Shown piece by piece: positions 36,465 to 43,983 of a stretch of 64,000 nucleotides of DNA. The stretch comes from JAJYKC01 sp963823105. GTDB lineage: Bacteria > Acidobacteriota > Terriglobia > Bryobacterales > Bryobacteraceae. Position 1 is the first letter of the stretch; the number at the start of each line of letters is the position of its first letter. The notes under the pieces were generated by a model that had not been told where the DNA came from, did not search any database, and saw only the letters and a program-made list of their open reading frames with translations. Location: the NCBI GenBank assembly GCA_963823105.1, contig CAWGKC010000002.1:248001-312000 (forward strand), read 5' to 3'. Made by a program: the position numbers and the translations under genes.

Positions 36465-36931
36465 GGGGATTCCTTCGGCGAGGCCGCCGCAACGAGCGAA
36501 ACCGAATGGCGGCTGGAATATCTCCGGTCCCGCCGCACGGCCTGAACGGCCTTCCCACAGCGCGGGTTGACGACGATCGGCGCCAGCAAATTGGCGGTGG
36601 CGCCACCTTCGACGGCCACCGAGAGCAGCACCAGCGCTTCGACATCGGTACCGATTCCGGGCTGGGCCTGTTCGGGAATCTCCAAGGCTTGCGACTCCTC
36701 GGGCGCGATCTCCAGGTCGTAGCGATCGTCCACCGATTGGACGGGAACCGCGAGAAAGCATAGATCCGGCGTGGTGGCGCTTTGAAGAAACACGAGCGGC
36801 TCGTGGGTTTCGGTGCGAATCCGGACGAAACGCCGCTCCCGTTCGAAGCCGGGCAAGCCGGAGGGAAATTGTAGGAATGCTTCCTGGGAAGCGTCGATCC
36901 AACCGAAGTATCTGGTGAGCAAGCGGGTCAT
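36455..36931 (-). CDS. fliW: Flagellar assembly factor FliW
   Basis: 158 residues. FliW motifs are 'FPSGLPGFERERRFVRIRTE', 'PLVFLQSATTPDLCFLAVPV', 'YDLEIAPEESQALEIPE', 'VEALVLLSVAVEGGATANLL' and 'APIVVNPRCGKAVQAV'. FliW is a protein antagonist of CsrA and also binds flagellin, linking flagellin level to its own translation. The C-terminus ('SSRHSVSLVAAASPKESPCS') is longer than in B. subtilis. The start has a GGGAGA site. Divergent from the YdcF-like gene. Confidence 0.9.
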   Translation of the reverse strand: MTRLLTRYFGWIDASQEAFLQFPSGLPGFERERRFVRIRTETHEPLVFLQSATTPDLCFLAVPVQSVDDRYDLEIAPEESQALEIPEQAQPGIGTDVEALVLLSVAVEGGATANLLAPIVVNPRCGKAVQAVRRDRRYSSRHSVSLVAAASPKESPCS

Positions 36932-37008
36932 TCTCCCACTTCATCGGCAAATTTGGCGTTTGGCATTACAGAGGAGGCGCGCCCGGTTTCGCTATAGTTA
37001 GCGTTTGC

Positions 37009-37629
37009 ATGTCCGTTGCCGCCCTTGTGCGCATCACAACTCGCGCTTTTGCCGCGCTGGGGCTGCTTCTGAGCGTGGTCACGCTAGTTCCCGGCCTTTT
37101 GCTCGTCTGGACGCACCAGCTTTCCGGTCCCTATCGCGATCCGGTGGGAGACGTTCTTATTGTTCTCGGCGCGGACCAACTGGACACCCACTCGATCGGC
37201 GTAACATCTTATTGGAGAGCCACTTACGCCGCGCTCGTCTGGCGCGGAGGGAGCTTCCGGCGGATGCTGATCTGCGGCGGCCCGCCGCAAGCGCCGGTGT
37301 CGCAATTGATGAAAGACTTCGTTGTCGCCGAGGGAGTTCCGGCGGCGGCGGTCGAAGCGGAAACCGCGTCGGACTCCACGCGCGAGAACGCGATCGCGGC
37401 CGCGCGCCTATTGAAGGATACGCCGGGAGTGAAAGTTCTGCTTTCGAGCGACTATCATATGTACCGCGCCTCCCGCGTCTTCGCCAAAGCCGGCTTGAAA
37501 GTGACGCCGGCCTATTTTCCCGACGCGGGAAAGCGGCTGCTACATTGGCGGGACCGTTGGGCGGTTTTTCTCGACTTGTGTCAGGAGACGGCGAAGATCG
37601 CCTGGTACCGGATTCACGGCTGGATTTGA
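37009..37629 (+). CDS. YdcF/ElyC-family protein (DUF218)
   Basis: 206 residues with an N-terminal membrane anchor ('AFAALGLLLSVVTLVPGLLL'). The DUF218 core shows 'VGDVLIVLGADQLDTHSIG', 'YAALVWRGGSFRRMLICGGP', 'VSQLMKDFVVAEGVPAAAVE', 'ASDSTRENAIAAARLL' and 'VLLSSDYHMYRASRVFAKAG'. Members such as ElyC and SanA act in envelope/peptidoglycan biology through an unknown reaction. It is alone on its strand, opposite fliW with 77 bases between the starts. Confidence 0.85.
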   Translation: MSVAALVRITTRAFAALGLLLSVVTLVPGLLLVWTHQLSGPYRDPVGDVLIVLGADQLDTHSIGVTSYWRATYAALVWRGGSFRRMLICGGPPQAPVSQLMKDFVVAEGVPAAAVEAETASDSTRENAIAAARLLKDTPGVKVLLSSDYHMYRASRVFAKAGLKVTPAYFPDAGKRLLHWRDRWAVFLDLCQETAKIAWYRIHGWI

Positions 37630-37680
37630 GAGTAGGATTCTAAGTGCGCACCGCCGAACGGAGCGCTTCAAGGAATGGCT

Positions 37681-37992
37681 ATGACATTCATCGACACCAG
37701 CGAACTGCCAGCGATCGAACGCCTGCCTGGTTGGAGAGGCCGGTATTTCGATTCTCCAAGCATGACATTCGCGCATTACGAGTTCGACGCCGGATCGTCG
37801 ATTCATGAGCACTTCCATCTTCAGGAAGAAGTCTATGAAATCATCGAAGGCGAGTTGGAAATGACGATCGGCGGGGTAGCCGGGAGAATAGGTCCCGGCT
37901 GTGCGGCGATCGTTCCGTCCAATACTCTCCACTCGGTGAAGGCGCTCTCGAATGGGAAGGTTATCGTCGTAGATTATCCCCTACGCCATTAG
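37681..37992 (+). CDS. Small cupin-domain protein
   Basis: About 103 residues. The ATG at 37681 has an AAGGA site at proper distance; the ATG two codons earlier overlaps the SD. Cupin motif 1 is 'SSIHEHFHLQEEVYEIIEGE' (metal ligands His, His, Glu) and motif 2 is 'SNTLHSVKALSNG' (His). One cupin barrel, probably a metal-binding dioxygenase, isomerase or sensor; the family is too general for a function. Convergent with the yqgE-like gene, four bases between stops. Confidence 0.85.
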   Translation: MTFIDTSELPAIERLPGWRGRYFDSPSMTFAHYEFDAGSSIHEHFHLQEEVYEIIEGELEMTIGGVAGRIGPGCAAIVPSNTLHSVKALSNGKVIVVDYPLRH

Positions 37993-37996
37993 GACG

Positions 37997-38626
37997 CTAC
38001 CGGTTATTACCCGCGAGAACAAGGGACGCGATTTCCAGGTGGCTCAACTCGACCAGGCGCGGCCAAAGAGTGTCCGGATCGGGATCGAAGACGAGGGCGG
38101 CATTGGCCTGGAGCACGCGCCAGGCGCCCATACGGATCTCCATATCGAGTTGCCCCGGCGCCCATCCGCAGGAGCCCATGTAGAGGCGGAACTCGGCGGA
38201 GGTCTTGCCTCCGGCTACGCTTTTTTCAACCAGTTTGCGGGTGGCGACGAGGAAGACGTCGCCGAACACCCTGCTCGCCTCCTCCGGCTTTGTGGGCGAG
38301 CGCAGCAGGGCGATGCCGTCCGTTTGCTCGACGGGTCCGCCTCTGAAGACCGGGTCGGTTCCGGGGAGGGGCGATTTCTCGCCGGGCGCGATCGAGGCCA
38401 TCGCTTTCGAGAGGGGCGTTTTCGTCTTGCGATTCACGATGAGTCCCATCGTCCCTTGGCTGTCGTGATGGAGCAGGAGAACGACGGTTCCGGCGAAGTT
38501 CGGATCGCGAAGGTCGGGGCTGGCCACCAGCAGCCGTCCCGCGGCCAGTTCCGGGGTGGAATCCTCCTGCGCCAGGAGGGGAGCGACGAACCCGAGAACC
38601 AAGGCGAGCGGAACGGAACCCCGCAT
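37997..38626 (-). CDS. YqgE/AlgH family protein with a signal peptide
   Basis: 209 residues. The UPF0301 core has 'AAGRLLVASPDLRDPNFAGT', 'VVLLLHHDSQGTMGLIVNRK', 'VFRGGPVEQTDGIALLRS' and 'FRLYMGSCGWAPGQLDMEIR'. It is preceded by a clear signal peptide 'RGSVPLALVLGFVAPLLAQ', whereas the family is usually cytoplasmic. AlgH/YqgE proteins have no settled biochemical role. It overlaps no neighbour and probably has its own promoter upstream of 38626. Confidence 0.88.
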   Translation of the reverse strand: MRGSVPLALVLGFVAPLLAQEDSTPELAAGRLLVASPDLRDPNFAGTVVLLLHHDSQGTMGLIVNRKTKTPLSKAMASIAPGEKSPLPGTDPVFRGGPVEQTDGIALLRSPTKPEEASRVFGDVFLVATRKLVEKSVAGGKTSAEFRLYMGSCGWAPGQLDMEIRMGAWRVLQANAALVFDPDPDTLWPRLVELSHLEIASLVLAGNNR

Positions 38627-38673
38627 GTCCTCGATTGTCCTCCTTTTGCGGCGGCGCGGGGCGGAGTAGTACG

Positions 38674-39135
38674 CTAAAGCCCGGTTGACGGGCGCGGACG
38701 CCGCATGTAGATAACAGGCTGACCATACGCCGGACCATTGACCGCGTCCACGGCGGGATGTTCGATGTCTTCAAAATCACCTAGCTTGCTTGTCCAGGTA
38801 CCGGTTTCAAGCTGCAGCGCCGCGTGCGTGGGAATTTTTCGATCATTCCTTTCTATTGCAAAAATGGCGATCTTTTCTACTCCGTTCTCCAATGCGGCGC
38901 TGAAACAGACGTTGAACCCCAACGTGTTGTACGCGAGTACGAAGGCTTCGATCGTTAATTTCCGCGGGACACCCGGAGGCCAGTAGTAGTCCTCATCCGG
39001 GTCCGGTTCCCATCGTCGATGGCTGTCTCCCGCAGCCCAAGCAAGGCAATTGTATTTCCTCGTAGCACCACTTGTCACTATGCAAGTGGTCGAGTCGAGG
39101 TACGGCAATTCGCTTTGTGGCCAACTACCGGGCAT
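38674..39135 (-). CDS. DUF7689-like protein, possible papain-type fold
   Basis: 153 residues. Signature region 'ATRKYNCLAWAAGDSHRRWE' with 'PDEDYYWPPGVPRKL', then 'RNDRKIPTHAALQLETGTWT' and 'SKLGDFEDIEHPAVDAV'. The order Asn-Cys ... His-Ala-Ala ... Gly-x-Trp-x-Ser-Lys resembles NlpC/P60 or papain-like enzymes with a Cys-His pair, but a catalytic role is only inferred. The start overlaps the previous gene by 11 bases, so the two are translated as a pair. Base composition is less GC-rich than the flanking genes. Confidence 0.6.
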   Translation of the reverse strand: MPGSWPQSELPYLDSTTCIVTSGATRKYNCLAWAAGDSHRRWEPDPDEDYYWPPGVPRKLTIEAFVLAYNTLGFNVCFSAALENGVEKIAIFAIERNDRKIPTHAALQLETGTWTSKLGDFEDIEHPAVDAVNGPAYGQPVIYMRRPRPSTGL

Positions 39136-39607
39136 ATCCGGAGTTTCTGCCCCATTCGATCCATGCCCGGGCCATCTTAACGATATCGCCTCGATCTTCC
39201 ACCGTCACCGGATTTGCGCCCGTTAGCGCGCGCAAGGCCCAAAACCAGTGATCCGGCTCATCGCCTTCCGATTCAAGCCGGGCCAGAATCAACGGAATTG
39301 CAGCGGGGCCCATGCCGATGACGCTCTGATAGGCAGGGCACATTGCCATCTCCGTGACCCAGGACAGCGCCCCACGTTGATCGCGCCACTCGGCTACAAG
39401 GCGCTCAAACTTTCGATAATCTTCAATGGTGGGTCTCTCGCCTGTCTGCGAAGGAGCGCAAAAGATACACTCGTTAGCGAAGAGACGGTCGAATTCCGGC
39501 TCGCTCCGTTCCTCGTTTGGATTCGCTTGCTTCGAAAAGAATTTGTAGTACGCCCCGAGAATAATGGAGACTTCCGGAGCCTGCGAAAACAGCGTGATCC
39601 TCGACAT
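39125..39607 (-). CDS. Conserved protein of unknown function, partner of the DUF7689-like gene
   Basis: 160 residues. The N-terminal part is variable; the C-terminal half has the conserved-looking stretch 'CPAYQSVIGMGPAAIPLILA', 'EPDHWFWALRALTGANPV' and 'DRGDIVKMARAWIEWGRNSG'. The sequence has helical repeats of a HEAT-like character. As far as I recall this type of protein is often found beside DUF7689 proteins, which suggests a functional pair. No enzymatic motif is seen. Confidence 0.65.
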   Translation of the reverse strand: MSRITLFSQAPEVSIILGAYYKFFSKQANPNEERSEPEFDRLFANECIFCAPSQTGERPTIEDYRKFERLVAEWRDQRGALSWVTEMAMCPAYQSVIGMGPAAIPLILARLESEGDEPDHWFWALRALTGANPVTVEDRGDIVKMARAWIEWGRNSGYAR

Positions 39608-39612
39608 AAATT

Positions 39613-39894
39613 TTAGTGGACTCCCTTCGGGGCGCTACCACCGTCCTTGCGAAGGTGATCTGGAGCGGACACGGCCATCACTTGGTTGGCTTTAACCATA
39701 TACATCGGATTGCCCTCTTGATCGTATTGGCCCTCGATCCTGGCGGCTCCCATAATGACGATCTTGATGCGAAGGGTCGAACCATCCTCCAACGTTACGT
39801 CCGTCCATCTTTCGGTCGAGTCAGATACTCCGACCTCGACTGCATCGGCCACAGCACCCGTGGGCAGTAGCACCTTGGTTTTCTTTTCGGGCAC
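39613..39894 (-). CDS. Small conserved protein of unknown function
   Basis: 93 residues: 'KVLLPTGAVADAVEVGVSDS' then 'TERWTDVTLEDGSTLRIKIV', 'AARIEGQYDQEGNPMYMVKA' and a disordered end. It looks like a compact beta-barrel with no cysteines or catalytic motif. It lies 5 bases upstream of the 160-residue gene on the same strand, with a good SD (GGAGGG) before the ATG, so it is in the same transcript. Family not recognised. Confidence 0.65.
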   Translation of the reverse strand: MPEKKTKVLLPTGAVADAVEVGVSDSTERWTDVTLEDGSTLRIKIVIMGAARIEGQYDQEGNPMYMVKANQVMAVSAPDHLRKDGGSAPKGVH

Positions 39895-39950
39895 ACAACC
39901 CTCCTGTTCGTATCATGGTACTTCATCAAAAACTTCCCAGATGAGAGCGC

Positions 39951-40136
39951 CTAGGAAGGTTCCGGTTTAGCGGCGCTTTTTACCTTAGCCCAGCGCGTCA
40001 CGACGGCGTTTCGCGCACTCGCGCTACGTTCTTCGTCGGTCATGTTGGCGGCCCTAGCTGCGCCGCCCTTTTTTCCACCCTTCTTGCCGAGCTTAGAGAG
40101 ATACGAGCGAACGTTCTTGGGGAGCCTCTTTGCCAC
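39951..40136 (-). CDS. Small Lys/Gly/Ala-rich basic protein
   Basis: 61 residues: 'MAKRLPKNVRSYLSKLGKKG' then 'GKKGGAARAANMTDEERSAS' and 'ARNAVVTRWAKVKSAAKPEP'. The pattern GKKGG-x-ARA...T-x-EER-S-A-x-x-A...RW is a widespread small-protein type of unknown function, highly basic and perhaps nucleic-acid binding. It is first of four genes in the same direction. Confidence 0.7.
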   Translation of the reverse strand: MAKRLPKNVRSYLSKLGKKGGKKGGAARAANMTDEERSASARNAVVTRWAKVKSAAKPEPS

Positions 40137-40251
40137 CGCTTCATTCTATACGTAAACGGACTACGAAATCAACCCAGGAAACCGCCTCAAGATACGCATA
40201 CCATGCATATACAATCGACTCATGAAACGACAAAGGCCGATAGCTGCTTGA

Positions 40252-40599
40252 GCCGTTGCCGGCGTTCCGATCCGCACGGTCGAAACCGCACGGGTCCCCA
40301 ACCCAAGCATCCGGCTTTTGGCTGTGGATTTCAGCGCGATACCCCACGGCCTGTTACAACCGCCGGAGCGAATGCCGCAAATGTCAAGCGGTCCGATCGC
40401 GGCCTTCGCACGGGACCTCGCTGATTCACTCGTAGCGAACGAGTTTACGCGCAAGTGGCGGAACCATTGGGATTCAGTCATTTTCCGGAATACGCGGCAC
40501 AACTTCGGACGCGTCGGCACGTCGCTTCGCCGCACTCCGGTAATAGAGGCCGAGATCGCCGATCACGTTAATTCCGCTGCGAGCCGCTGGGAACGTTGA
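40252..40599 (+). other. Open frame of uncertain status in a 560-base gap
   Basis: The stretch between the small basic protein and xseA (40137-40700) has no clear gene. One frame is open from the TGA at 40249 to the TGA at 40597: 'RTVETARVPNPSIRLLAVDF', 'SAIPHGLLQPPERMPQMSSG', 'PIAAFARDLADSLVANEFTR'. Its composition is protein-like, but the only starts are TTG 40318 or GTG 40324 and no SD is visible. It could be a gene fragment belonging to the accessory cassette. The strand opposite is also partly open. Confidence 0.3.
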
Positions 40600-40700
40600 C
40601 ACGGATGGGATGTTTTCCGCCAACGCCCAGCCACCCTCGAGACTCAAGCGGAGTTTAGCGAAGAGCCGGGGCCGAGTCCGGCCAGCGTAGAGTAAATAAA

Positions 40701-42080
40701 GTGGAACAGATCGAATTAGCGTGGGAACCGGCGCGGCGGACGTGGACGGTGGCCGAGCTGAGCGCGCGCATTCGCGGGTTGCTGAGCGGGGAGCTTGGCG
40801 ACGTTTGGGTTTCGGGCGAGATCTCCGGCGTGCGCGTGGCGGCGAGCGGGCATTGCTATTTCACGTTGAAGGATCGCGAGGCGCAGCTTCCCTGCGTTTG
40901 TTTCCGGCAGACGCTGCGGTATCTGAAGTGCCGGCCTAAAGACGGACTGGCGGTACTGGCGCGGGGCGGAATCGATGTGTACGAGGCGCGGGGGCAATAT
41001 CAATTGATCGTCGAAGCGCTGGAGCCGGAGGGGCTGGGCGCGCTGCAACTGGCATTTGAAAAGCTGAAGGAGAAACTGGCGGCGGAGGGGTTGTTCGACG
41101 CGGCGCGCAAGCGGCCGCTGCCGAAATTTCCGAGGCGCGTCGGCATTGTGACGTCGCCGACGGGGGCGGTGATCCAGGACATGCTGAACGTCTTCGAGCG
41201 GCGGTTTCCGGGGATTCACATCCGCGTTTATCCGGCGCTGGTGCAGGGGGAAGGGGCGGCGGAGGCGGTGTGCGCGGGGCTGCGCTACTTCGCCGAATCG
41301 GGTTGGTGCGAGGTGGCGATCGTCGCGCGCGGAGGAGGGTCGCTGGAAGATCTTTGGGCGTTCAATGAGGAAGCCGTGGCGCGGGCGATCGCGGCGTCGC
41401 CGGTTCCGGTGATTTCGGCGATCGGGCACGAGACGGATTTCACCATCGCCGATTTCGTGGCCGATTTGCGGGCGCCGACGCCTTCGGCCGCGGCGGAGTT
41501 GGCGACGGGAACGTTGGCGAGCGTGCTGGAGCGGTTCGCCGCGCTCGAGGGCAAGATGGGCCAGGGGTTGCGGTACAAGCTGGCGGTGTCGGGGCGGCGG
41601 CTGCACGAGTTGGGAATCGGGCGGACGGCGGCGACGCTGCGCCGGACGCTGGGGCGGAGGCAGCAGCGCGCGGACGAGCTCGATTCGGCCTTGCGGGAAC
41701 GGATGCGCGCGGCGGCGATTGAGCAGCGGCGGCGGTGGGAGCGGGCGGCGGCGCGGTTGGCGGCGCTCGATTTGCGGCTGCGGTTCGCGAAATTTCTCCG
41801 GCGGCTGGCCGCGGCGGAGGCGGGCGCGGAGCAGTGCGTGCGGCTGAGGCTGGGGCGGGCGCGGGCGGCGCTCGATACGCGGGCGGCGCACCTGAGCCAG
41901 TTGAGCCCGCTGAAGATTCTGGATCGCGGGTACGCCATCGTGCAGAACGAAGCGGGCGCGGTGGTGAGGGAACCGGAGGCGGCGCCGGCGGGATCGGCGA
42001 TCGCGATTCGGCTGGCGCGCGGCTCGCTGCGCGCGAAAGTGGAGCGGGAACGGCCGCGGGGCGCATCGAAGAAGAAATGA
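40701..42080 (+). CDS. xseA: Exodeoxyribonuclease VII large subunit
   Basis: 459 residues. An N-terminal OB domain ('WTVAELSARIRGLLSGELGD', 'GHCYFTLKDREAQLPCVCFR') and the catalytic domain ('FPRRVGIVTSPTGAVIQDML', 'AIVARGGGSLEDLWAFNEEA', 'PVISAIGHETDFTIADFVAD') are followed by the long coiled coil. It degrades single-stranded DNA together with XseB, which is not adjacent. The GTG start gives the normal N-terminus. The end overlaps bshA (ATGA). Confidence 0.94.
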   Translation: MEQIELAWEPARRTWTVAELSARIRGLLSGELGDVWVSGEISGVRVAASGHCYFTLKDREAQLPCVCFRQTLRYLKCRPKDGLAVLARGGIDVYEARGQYQLIVEALEPEGLGALQLAFEKLKEKLAAEGLFDAARKRPLPKFPRRVGIVTSPTGAVIQDMLNVFERRFPGIHIRVYPALVQGEGAAEAVCAGLRYFAESGWCEVAIVARGGGSLEDLWAFNEEAVARAIAASPVPVISAIGHETDFTIADFVADLRAPTPSAAAELATGTLASVLERFAALEGKMGQGLRYKLAVSGRRLHELGIGRTAATLRRTLGRRQQRADELDSALRERMRAAAIEQRRRWERAAARLAALDLRLRFAKFLRRLAAAEAGAEQCVRLRLGRARAALDTRAAHLSQLSPLKILDRGYAIVQNEAGAVVREPEAAPAGSAIAIRLARGSLRAKVERERPRGASKKK

Positions 42081-43177
42081 AAATCGGCATCACTTGTTAT
42101 CCGACTTATGGCGGCAGCGGGATCGTCGCCACCGAACTCGGCCTGGAGCTGGCGCGCCGCGGGCACGAGATTCACTTCATTACTTATGCGAATCCGATTC
42201 GCCTCGCGCCGGACACGCCGCGCATCCATTATCACGAGGTGGAGGTTTCAAGCTATCCGCTGTTCCAATATCCGCCCTACTGCCTGGCGCTGGCCTCGCG
42301 CATGGCGGAAGTGGCGCGGACGTATCATTTGGATCTGCTGCACGTTCACTATGCGATCCCGCACTCGATCGCCGCGCTGCTGGCGCAACAGATGTTGGCG
42401 AAAGAGCGGCGGCTGCCGTTCATCACGACGCTGCACGGCACCGACATTACGCTGGTGGGCGCGGACCGGTCTTATTTCGGCATCACGAAGTTTTCGATTG
42501 AGCAGTCCGACGGCGTGACCAGCATCAGCGAGAATTTGCGGGCGCACACGGAGACGTTTTTCTCGATCGCGCGGCCGATCGAGGTGATTCACAATTTCGT
42601 GAACTGCGATATTTACTTGCCGGCGCGCGAGCGGAGCGGGGAAGAGAAGCTGTTGGTGCATCTTTCGAACTTCCGGCCGGTGAAGCGGGTTCACGATTGT
42701 ATTCGCGTGCTGGCGGAGGTGCGGAGGAGGGTTCCGGCGCGGCTGGCGATGGTGGGCGACGGGCCGGAGCGCGGATCGGCCGAGCGGCTGGCGGAGGAGT
42801 TGGGCGTGGCGCCGTATGTCGATTTTCTGGGCAAGCAGGATCATATCGAGCGGCTGCTGCCGGCGATGCATGTGCTGCTGATGCCGAGCGAGATGGAGTC
42901 GTTCGGGCTGGCCGCGCTGGAGGGGATGGCTTGCGGCGTGGTTCCGGTGGCGACGCGGGTGGGCGGAGTGCCGGAGTTGATCACCGACGGCGTGGATGGA
43001 TTTCTGGAAGCGCCGGGCGCGGTGGAAGCGCAGGCGGGGCGGGTGGTGGAGTTGCTGACAGACGAGGCGCGTTACGCGTCGATGGCGGCGGCGGCGCGGA
43101 AGACCGCGGAGACGCGGTTCTGCTCGTCGCGGATTATTCCAAGATACGAGCGGTTTTACGAGGCGTGTTTGGGGTGA
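42077..43177 (+). CDS. bshA: N-acetyl-alpha-D-glucosaminyl L-malate synthase (bacillithiol)
   Basis: 366 residues, GT4 glycosyltransferase. It joins GlcNAc from UDP-GlcNAc to L-malate, the first step of bacillithiol synthesis. Diagnostic BshA features: 'KIGITCYPTYGGSGIVATEL', 'HVHYAIPHSIAALLAQQML', 'LPFITTLHGTDITLVGADRS', 'VTSISENLRAHT', 'FRPVKRVHDCIRVLAEV', 'LGKQDHIERLLPAMHVLLMP' and the E-x7-E motif in 'SEMESFGLAALEGMACGVVP'. The start overlaps the xseA stop by 4 bases. bshB/bshC are not nearby. Confidence 0.9.
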   Translation: MKIGITCYPTYGGSGIVATELGLELARRGHEIHFITYANPIRLAPDTPRIHYHEVEVSSYPLFQYPPYCLALASRMAEVARTYHLDLLHVHYAIPHSIAALLAQQMLAKERRLPFITTLHGTDITLVGADRSYFGITKFSIEQSDGVTSISENLRAHTETFFSIARPIEVIHNFVNCDIYLPARERSGEEKLLVHLSNFRPVKRVHDCIRVLAEVRRRVPARLAMVGDGPERGSAERLAEELGVAPYVDFLGKQDHIERLLPAMHVLLMPSEMESFGLAALEGMACGVVPVATRVGGVPELITDGVDGFLEAPGAVEAQAGRVVELLTDEARYASMAAAARKTAETRFCSSRIIPRYERFYEACLG

Positions 43178-43186
43178 GGGGGATTT

Positions 43187-43363
43187 ATGAGGGATCCAGT
43201 CGTAGAGGAAGTTCGCAAGCTCCGCGAAGAACACGCCGCGCGCTTTCACTACGACGTCGACGCGATCTTCGAAGATCTCAAGCGGCTCGAACGGGAGAGC
43301 GACTGGACGATTGTGTCGCTGGAACCGAAGCGCATCCCGAGCGCGGGAGAGAACGCGGTATAA
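43187..43363 (+). CDS. Small conserved acidic protein
   Basis: 58 residues starting at the ATG 43187, 9 bases after bshA: 'MRDPVVEEVRKLREEHAARF' then 'HYDVDAIFEDLKRLERESDW'. The pattern 'DP(V/I)VEEVR..REE.AAR..YD.dAI..DLK' is common in small proteins of cyanobacteria and acidobacteria found near toxin genes, so an antitoxin-like role is possible. Helical; no partner toxin adjacent except the MazEF-like pair, which has its own antitoxin. Confidence 0.7.
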   Translation: MRDPVVEEVRKLREEHAARFHYDVDAIFEDLKRLERESDWTIVSLEPKRIPSAGENAV

Positions 43364-43382
43364 CCCGAGTTAAACTACAACC

Positions 43383-43619
43383 ATGAAGACCGCTGTGTCG
43401 TTGCCGGACGAATTGTTCCAATTGGCCGAGTCTCGGGCGAAAAAACTCTCTATCTCCCGTAGCCAGCTTTATGCTACGGCGATCGCCGAATATCTGCGGC
43501 GCACCCAATCGGACTCCGTGACCGCGCGGCTCGACGAAATCTACGCAACCGAGCCTTCGAGACTGGACCCCGCGTTCCGCCGCGCGCAGGCGAAATCGCT
43601 TCCGAAGGACTCGTGGTGA
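43383..43619 (+). CDS. Ribbon-helix-helix antitoxin (MazE-like)
   Basis: 78 residues. N-terminal RHH: 'MKTAVSLPDELFQLAESRAK', then 'KLSISRSQLYATAIAEYLRR'. The acidic C-terminal part would wrap the toxin. RHH proteins of this kind are DNA-binding antitoxins that repress their own operon. The stop (TGA 43617-43619) overlaps the toxin start GTG at 43616 as GTGA, so the pair is coupled. Confidence 0.85.
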   Translation: MKTAVSLPDELFQLAESRAKKLSISRSQLYATAIAEYLRRTQSDSVTARLDEIYATEPSRLDPAFRRAQAKSLPKDSW

Positions 43620-43972
43620 CGGCCTCGCTCCAGGCTCAACGCGGAGAGATCTGGTGGGCCGACCTTCCGGAACCGCGCCGCTCCGAGCCGGGCTTTCGGC
43701 GTCCGGTCCTAATTATCCAGGCCGACTCATTCAACAACAGTCGGATTCGGACCGTGGTTGTGGCCGTGATCACCGGCAATCTACGAGTCGGCTCCGCTCC
43801 CGGCAATGTATTGCTTCCGGCGCGCGCCTCCGGGTTGCCGCGCGACTCCGCCGTGAATTTGTCTCAGTTGTTGGCGCTCGACCGCGAGTTCCTTACCGAA
43901 CGTGCGGGGGCGGTTTCGCCGCGGGTTCAGAACTCGGTCGACGCGGGTTTGCGGCTGGTGCTTGATCTTTAG
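43616..43972 (+). CDS. MazF/PemK-family toxin, mRNA interferase
   Basis: 118 residues. The PemK fold shows 'QRGEIWWADLPEPRRSEPGF', 'RRPVLIIQADSFNNSRIRTV', 'VVAVITGNLRVGSAPGNVLL', 'GLPRDSAVNLSQLLALDREF' and 'LTERAGAVSPRVQNSVDAGL'. MazF toxins cut mRNA at short sequences. The Arg in 'RRPVLI' and the Ser/Thr of 'AVNLSQL' are the usual active residues. GTG 43616 is favoured because the AAGGA site at 43604 is correctly spaced; GTG 43613 is an alternative. Confidence 0.88.
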   Translation: MTASLQAQRGEIWWADLPEPRRSEPGFRRPVLIIQADSFNNSRIRTVVVAVITGNLRVGSAPGNVLLPARASGLPRDSAVNLSQLLALDREFLTERAGAVSPRVQNSVDAGLRLVLDL

Positions 43973-43983
43973 GACCGCCGGAA

